64,000 nt of DNA from Xylaria sp. FL1777 (taxonomy: Eukaryota; Ascomycota; Sordariomycetes; Xylariales; Xylariaceae), in the NCBI GenBank assembly GCA_022578965.1, contig MU400559.1:1-64000 (forward strand), written 5' to 3'. A program made the position numbers and the translations under genes. How positions within the stretch are numbered: position 1 is the stretch's first letter; each line of letters starts with the position of its first letter. Below the pieces are notes generated by a model. It searched no databases, was not told the DNA's origin, and was given only the letters and a program-made list of their open reading frames with translations. Of the stretch, positions 58,501 to 64,000 are shown one piece after another.

Positions 58501-61500
58501 GGACGGAGACGCAGTACCCTGCCCGCAAAGTTACATGCTGCGCAGTGCACATGACATCGTAGATGGCCCGTATAATGGGTACGCGTTAGTGCGCGCGACA
58601 CACGATGTAAGTGAGACTAATATTTGTGTGTTTCTGCAATTACCGGTTCCTGGGGGTCTCAATCCAGGGGTCTGCGGACGATGCATTTTGAGCATAAACT
58701 GTGCAGATTAATGGGAGCAGGAACTGGTATTTTCCGAAGTATGAGAAATGAGATCAACTCTGTATTAGATAAGAGTTGGAGTAATACTGGCTTTCCCAAA
58801 GCGGTAGCCAGGAACCTTTGTGTGGCTGCGGTGCGACCAAGACAGGGGGGGGGAGGGGTTCTGGCAGGGGGAAGACTCCATCGCCCACCAGATGATGCCA
58901 ATAAACCATGGCCAAGAAGAAACGTCGACGTCGGGTTTGCTATAATAAGGAGGAAGCGCGAAACCGCGGTACACTAGGTACGAACTAGACCCGGTCATAT
59001 CAGTAAGGGATATAGGACCCGAACCGAAGATCTAGACATCCACAGATCCTTGTCCCGGTAAGATAGCAGTGTATTCGGCAGTGTACTCGTCAATACCGTT
59101 CGCTGATTTAAGTATTAGCATCAGCTTCCTTCACCTACTGCGTAGCGCCGTGACTTTTAGGTACCTCGATAATGAGGACCCGAGAGTGTGGTTTGGGATT
59201 GGAACTAGTCGGGGCGTCCATCCCATGCTAGATTTAGCAAGCGCTATTTTTCCCAGGGACTTTGTACCTCACCACTGTAACCCTATGATTACACGATTGC
59301 TGCTACCTACCTACTGGGTACTAATATATTCGACCTGGTAACGAATTATTAGCACAGAAATATGAAGCTCCATTTCGTATAGCATATTACTCTATCACGG
59401 GTACTCCATTAATCTGGGTAAGATGTTGTATACTAGACTGTAGTAACAAGCAGCTATTATAGTACCAGTATTAGGTACATCTCTATCCTGTAGCTTTGGT
59501 ACTTTACCTATACTACACTAAATACACTACACCACCCAGTTGGTAACAGACCTTGCAACATTGGGGTTTAGGATTACTTAGGTTAAAAGTGTAATCACTA
59601 GTTTTCGGTCCCGAGATAAATGTGGATTTGAAGCTAAGGAATTAGTGCGGGATGCTCTTCTACGTCTACTTTCTGTTACCAGATCAGTTACATAAATATT
59701 TACACGCCGTACACTATGTTCTGATTTTCTTCGCCGTGCGTATTTGGTCGATTTCAACTCTGGATTTTGGCAAGCTTTCTCTTCTCGTATTATTAAATGG
59801 AACTCATAGACACGTCAAATTTTGGCAATTACAAACATAAGTCGTGAAACGGATTACAAGACATGCGCTTTGTTGATTTCAGGTATCCCGTGCCTATGTA
59901 AGTAGGTATGCCAAGCTCTCGTCACCGCCCCGAGCCTATACTTAGCAGTGTAAATGGGTACGGTATACGTTTAAGACTTGTCTGTGCTCAGCACTATACG
60001 CTTCACCGCGCAGCAATGGTAGTCATGTTTTATGATATGCCTATCAATGGTCTACCGGTATTCCTTGGTTCACGGGCACCGCACCACACCAACTGCTTGA
60101 TTTGCGACCACACGAAACATTGTAGGCTGCGCATAACCTGTCTTCAGACCTGTCAAGATCTGGAAGATCTGTCGAGCTTCTCTGCATCGTTCCAGATCGC
60201 CGTCACATTGTTCATCAAACAAAGTTATGAAAAGATCCTTGAGCAAATGTGCATGGTGTGATTGGTACATCGTTGTGCCCTGAAACCCGAGTCGGCGATC
60301 ATCAAGGAGGTTGAGCAGCGAATCATCGTTCGAATGCACCGCACTGTGTTGATTCTCTCAAGCCCAGGATACCACTCGAGCCAACCACTAATTGAGACCC
60401 CTTGGTCTCTGTGCCAAAATTAGCCGGGGTTGCATCTACGAGGCCCCGTACGAGGAGGAGCACGAGAAGGGTGACCTCCTTGTGCCATTGGAGGGAAGGG
60501 ATGGGGTTGGCTCTGGCAGATGTACTGCGTAATGGTGACCATGTATTGCCAATTCTGTAACCACACTGAAATATCCGATCTGACTTTTCGGAATAATCGC
60601 TCCAGATCTACGACGGCGGAGCACCATGGTCTATTGGTATACTTGCGGTGTAGATCATTGATATATTTTCACCATTATTGATAGGAAAAGAATGCCAAGC
60701 GCGGTTTGATTTGTAAGAGTATGTAGGTATTTGTGTATAGTACTGTTTTATTTTGTTGCTGCGAGAACGTTTTTCTGCAAAGCATCAGCTAAAACCGGGG
60801 ATGGGGATAGCTCTAGATTATTTTTCTGCCTCTGTTCTAGATCATTAGATCTCGAGAAGGTTAATGCTTATCGCTAAGTATTGCGGTATTCATAGACTCT
60901 CCTGTGATAGGTCATTTTGTTGAATATAGAACAGTGCAATTTTCTTTGTGGTTATCACGCTGTGCAATGATATGCACCTTTACAGGATCTGCCGTATTAT
61001 AGGTAGTCGACGCAACTATTCGAGCAAAAAAAGTGAAAGATGGTGCCTTCAGCTGGCCTCTTGCTAAAGACTTTACTGAATTGGGAGGTCTGCCTTCGTT
61101 AATTGGCTACTACATGTAGTTGGCTGGTAACGAATATAACGACGTGGTCGACGGGTGGCGGGTGTGCGATGTCTCAGAGCGGTAACGCCTGGGGAGATCA
61201 AAATGGGGACAAATCTGAGTGGAAGAAGAAGGATTTTTGGTCCCCTGTCCACTTTCCTACTGCCCTGCCGGTGAGTGCGGAATTCGTCCGAACATTACTA
61301 CAGTATAAATTTGGGGGAATTTTGTAGTGTCGATCGATCGATGATGATGGAGTACCTACTCCACGCCCCGGTCTCTGTGAGGAGGCAGAGCATCGCGGGC
61401 AATTTGCAGTACCTAGTTAGATTTCAAGCTTGGACGCCTACCAAAATCGGCATCTCGTGTGCTCCTGTGACCACGGAAAGGAGGATTATTCTTGACCGAC

Positions 61501-64000
61501 AGGGAGTCGCTGTTAGGCCTTGTTGGTGATCCTGTCTTCTACGCTTGGGCATTTGTGGACTAGCTGTCCAGCATACTGGGAGATCTCGTTGAAGCCACAA
61601 GCCGGCACTTGCTTCCGGAATCCATCGACTCTATTAGTACTAGAAGAATGCCTAGGCTTGGCATGCGATTCATATAATAATAGGGAGAATCTATGCACGA
61701 TCTGGGTAGTGGCATCTAGTGGGAGTGTGCCTTGCTCTGGGACCGTTTCGCGTCTGCCCATTTATGTGGGGACGCTGTACTTTTCGCCAAGTGATTTTGT
61801 GGTCCCTCGTTTAACATTTCCATTTTGGGACAACATCCCTCTTCCCATTGGCTTCTTATTTGTATGGCTCACCTCTCATCTCTTCATAGTCGACTTTGTT
61901 AGGTGGACCAGACCGGAGCCGGCCATCATTCTAACAAAAGATCAAGCTCAACTCTACTGAGACTTTTCATTAGAGATGCGTTAACGAGAAGCGCATAGCT
62001 CCAGAAAATTTATTACCCTCGGTCAACTCTTACGGTTCACCGTTGATTTGATCCACTTTGACGCATTAGCTTTACAGTGGATTTATTATTATCACCAAAC
62101 TACCTCTATTGAAACGGTAGGCCAATAAGACGGCGGGAGACTCCCCAGTACACTACGAAACACTCAAACCTCAACGTTTACACTTCCGTCATTATGGTTA
62201 GACAACTAACCCTTGAAGTTATAAGGCTGTGAAACCTCGTGCCAGCATTACACTACATGACTACACGTATGCTGCTGACTGACACTGTGTGCAGTGTCTA
62301 TCGTCATTTTCTATCTGAACCGTGTGGTTAGACAACAACCCCATGCCCGGGGGGCCTGATCAACTACCATTAATTATAATTTGTCATATTATCTTGTGTG
62401 TTTCGCTGTTGAGATACTGGGAAACAAGATGTGAGGTTGCAGTACAGCAAGAGTAGGGTGTCATTGATACCTGATACGCCAAGAAATCCTTCGAACCTAC
62501 TGACACCTACGTAGTACAGAGTGCAATCTCGAGGCTAATGTAGGATACGACCAGTACACATAAAATCATCGTGTTACGAACATGGATTGAATCTACATAT
62601 ACAAAGTGAAAAGGATAGAAAGCATGAGATCAACATCACAATCTTACTCTGGCGTCAATGCTTCTAGTTCGTACTACGGCTTGAGGTTTAGTTACTAGCA
62701 ATTGTTTTATTTGCCTCTCAAAAGTCACTTGAGCTTAGCGGTTTAAGGATTTCATAAGACGGGGATAAGTTGAAGTGATATCCACTGTAGGTAGCCTGGC
62801 CACGTTCTTTAAGTTAAGTTCACTTGACTCCGCCACCAAAAATACTTTCCTGCTTCGGTGACCGTTGGAAAGGGGAGAGTATGGTAATACACACCGGCAT
62901 CTATTTGAGATGGGGAGATGTCCCTGCTTCTACATCTCTGAGATGTGGATTGACTGTAGATGTTGATGTAGTTTATTAAGACCCCTTCCTGTGGTGCTAC
63001 ACTTGTTACCTGGTGACTACCAATCAAGTGACGTGCTGGCAGGGGGTTTTGCCGGAAACGCATGGCAAACAGGGATACGAGCGCTACCCTAGTGCTTATT
63101 TCTAAGATCCCTGCTTCGGAGGGATAAATAAGCCGATCGGCTGGGACGAATAGTGACGCAGCACCTGTGTACTTACAGATACTTTAAATCCTTCGAGTGG
63201 CCTAGCCCGCCTACGCTTGCAGCGCCTGTCACGACTCCGTATTCTCAACAAAGGAGAGCATTATGAGGCTCTGCGCTCTTATTTCTTTCCGAAGACCTAG
63301 AACCCCCTTTCTTTCAAGGCATGAGCAAATCGAGTTACCTCTATGGAAGGTCTAGCATACCTACATGTACAAATTCTCCAATGAAAATCTAAAGTCGCTT
63401 ACCTATCTTTAGCATAATATCAACAATGCACTTATAGAAAAGACAGTGGCATACTGAATGCGAGGTATTAAATCTGCATTTTCAGGATCCAACTAGGGAA
63501 TATACAATACATGATTGGTTGAAGTTAGGGCTGCAAGGTCCTTTACCAACTTTTGGAGGTGGCTGTAAACTAAACTGTTAGTGTTGCAACAGTTATGCTG
63601 ATAATTAGGTCGTTGCGCGATGCCTCGTTATTGTCCTGTGCTCGTAGGGCTGAAGACTTGATTCTCGAATCCCGGTTAATAGCAGGCATCTCGAGGCACT
63701 TATAGGATATCATCGTTGCTAATACAGGCGGACAATGTGCTGAGTTAGTGACAAAGGTCTAGGTATAGGTAATACACGATAAGTTAATTCAAATAATCTT
63801 TGGTGGAAGATACGATTTAGAGAGCAAAGGCTATTAGTGTACAGAAGTTCTGACTTCCACATGTCTATTGCTTCTAAAAACAGGACCGGAATATTGGGGT
63901 GAGACTCCAAGAAATGCTGCTTCATGGGCGTCCGGAGAGAATGTGTGTGAGTGGGCATGGAGCAGAAGCAATTCTGCGGCACCGACAGACGCTAACCACG
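52594..64000. other. gene-poor block at the right end
   Basis: About 11.4 kb in which I find no intact gene. Frames reach at most about 146 codons, lack recognisable domains and mostly overlap one another. Noted contents: TACTGCGTA-type words at 55444, 55992, 57143, 57488, 57928, 59134 and 60522; a GATGGGT minisatellite (57667-57717); a G-run at 58845-58852; GTGTGAGAGT-type repeats near 54925-54960; and paired GGTTAGACAAC copies near 62197 and 62326. There is no clear transposon terminus. Confidence 0.45.
57667..57717. repeat. GATGGGT minisatellite
   Basis: Tandem units of about 7 bp (GATGGGT, with GATGGAT and GATGGTG variants), roughly six to seven copies, in the gene-poor right part of the window. 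Confidence 0.85.

Noticed and set aside
60070..60372. Minus-strand open frame reading MHSNDDSLLNLLDDRRLGFQ and onward, with gene-like codon use
   Set aside because: The sequence reads like protein, but no family, no splice partner and no start context could be found, and stops close it at both ends. Kept as unproven.
61520..61960. Plus-strand frame of 146 codons with a hydrophobic C-terminal part
   Set aside because: No recognisable domain, no convincing start, and several overlapping frames in the same region. Length alone is not enough.
63640..63690. Possible tRNA T-arm (TTCTCGAATCCCGG)
   Set aside because: It does not fit the GGTTCGANNCC B box, and no acceptor-stem pairing or A box was found upstream.
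49646..64000. Intact retrotransposon or DNA transposon
   Set aside because: No reverse transcriptase, integrase or transposase motif in any frame, no convincing terminal repeats and no poly-A or microsatellite tail typical of LINEs. Old, heavily mutated copies cannot be excluded by eye.

Overview
The window is nuclear DNA of a filamentous ascomycete (Pezizomycotina, most likely Sordariomycetes). The gene content shows this: calmodulin, SMC1, an RGS-LOV photoreceptor, a fungal GtaA-type glutaminase and Gpc1. So does gene structure: short introns of about 51-161 nt with GTRNGT donors and CTRAC-like branch sites, and very small exons. Intergenic DNA is strewn with the palindromic word TACCTACCTAGGTA, which I associate with such genomes. 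No prokaryotic feature, rRNA, convincing tRNA, CRISPR array or intact transposon was seen.

Layout. Positions 1-49645 are gene dense. In order: gtaA-like glutaminase (-), short-chain dehydrogenase (+), NatB catalytic subunit (-), an unrecognised 381-residue protein (+), Rtt103 (-), clathrin light chain (+), cytochrome c oxidase subunit VIIa/Cox7 (-), a pentatricopeptide-type mitochondrial protein (+), Tlg2/syntaxin-16 (-), calmodulin (+), Mdl1 mitochondrial ABC transporter (+), monoacylglycerol lipase-type hydrolase (+), Pol4-type family X DNA polymerase (-), TFIIE alpha (+), cohesin SMC1 (-), Gpc1 glycerophosphocholine acyltransferase (+), Cdh1/fizzy-related APC/C activator (-), RGS-LOV protein (+). 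Strand alternates at 15 of the 17 junctions, so nearly every gene shares a promoter region with one neighbour and a 3' region with the other.

Positions 49646-64000 (14.3 kb) are different. I find no intact gene there. Two stretches read like decayed protein-coding sequence, there is one minisatellite, and a second dispersed word (TACTGCGTA) is concentrated from about 44 kb rightwards. This part looks like an accessory or gene-poor block, possibly with old pseudogenes.

The genes are mostly independent housekeeping functions: transcription (TFIIE alpha, Rtt103), chromosome cohesion and cell cycle (SMC1, Cdh1), DNA repair (Pol4), vesicle traffic (Tlg2, clathrin light chain), mitochondria (Cox7, Mdl1, PPR protein), lipid metabolism (lipase, Gpc1) and signalling (calmodulin, RGS-LOV). 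There is no biosynthetic cluster. The most distinctive gene is the RGS-LOV protein, a candidate blue-light receptor coupled to G-protein regulation. Its start codon appears to be assembled across a splice junction.

All exon boundaries were deduced by eye from splice consensus, reading-frame continuity and protein-family fit. For every spliced gene below the summed exon length is a multiple of three. Similarity statements rest on recognition, not on a database search.
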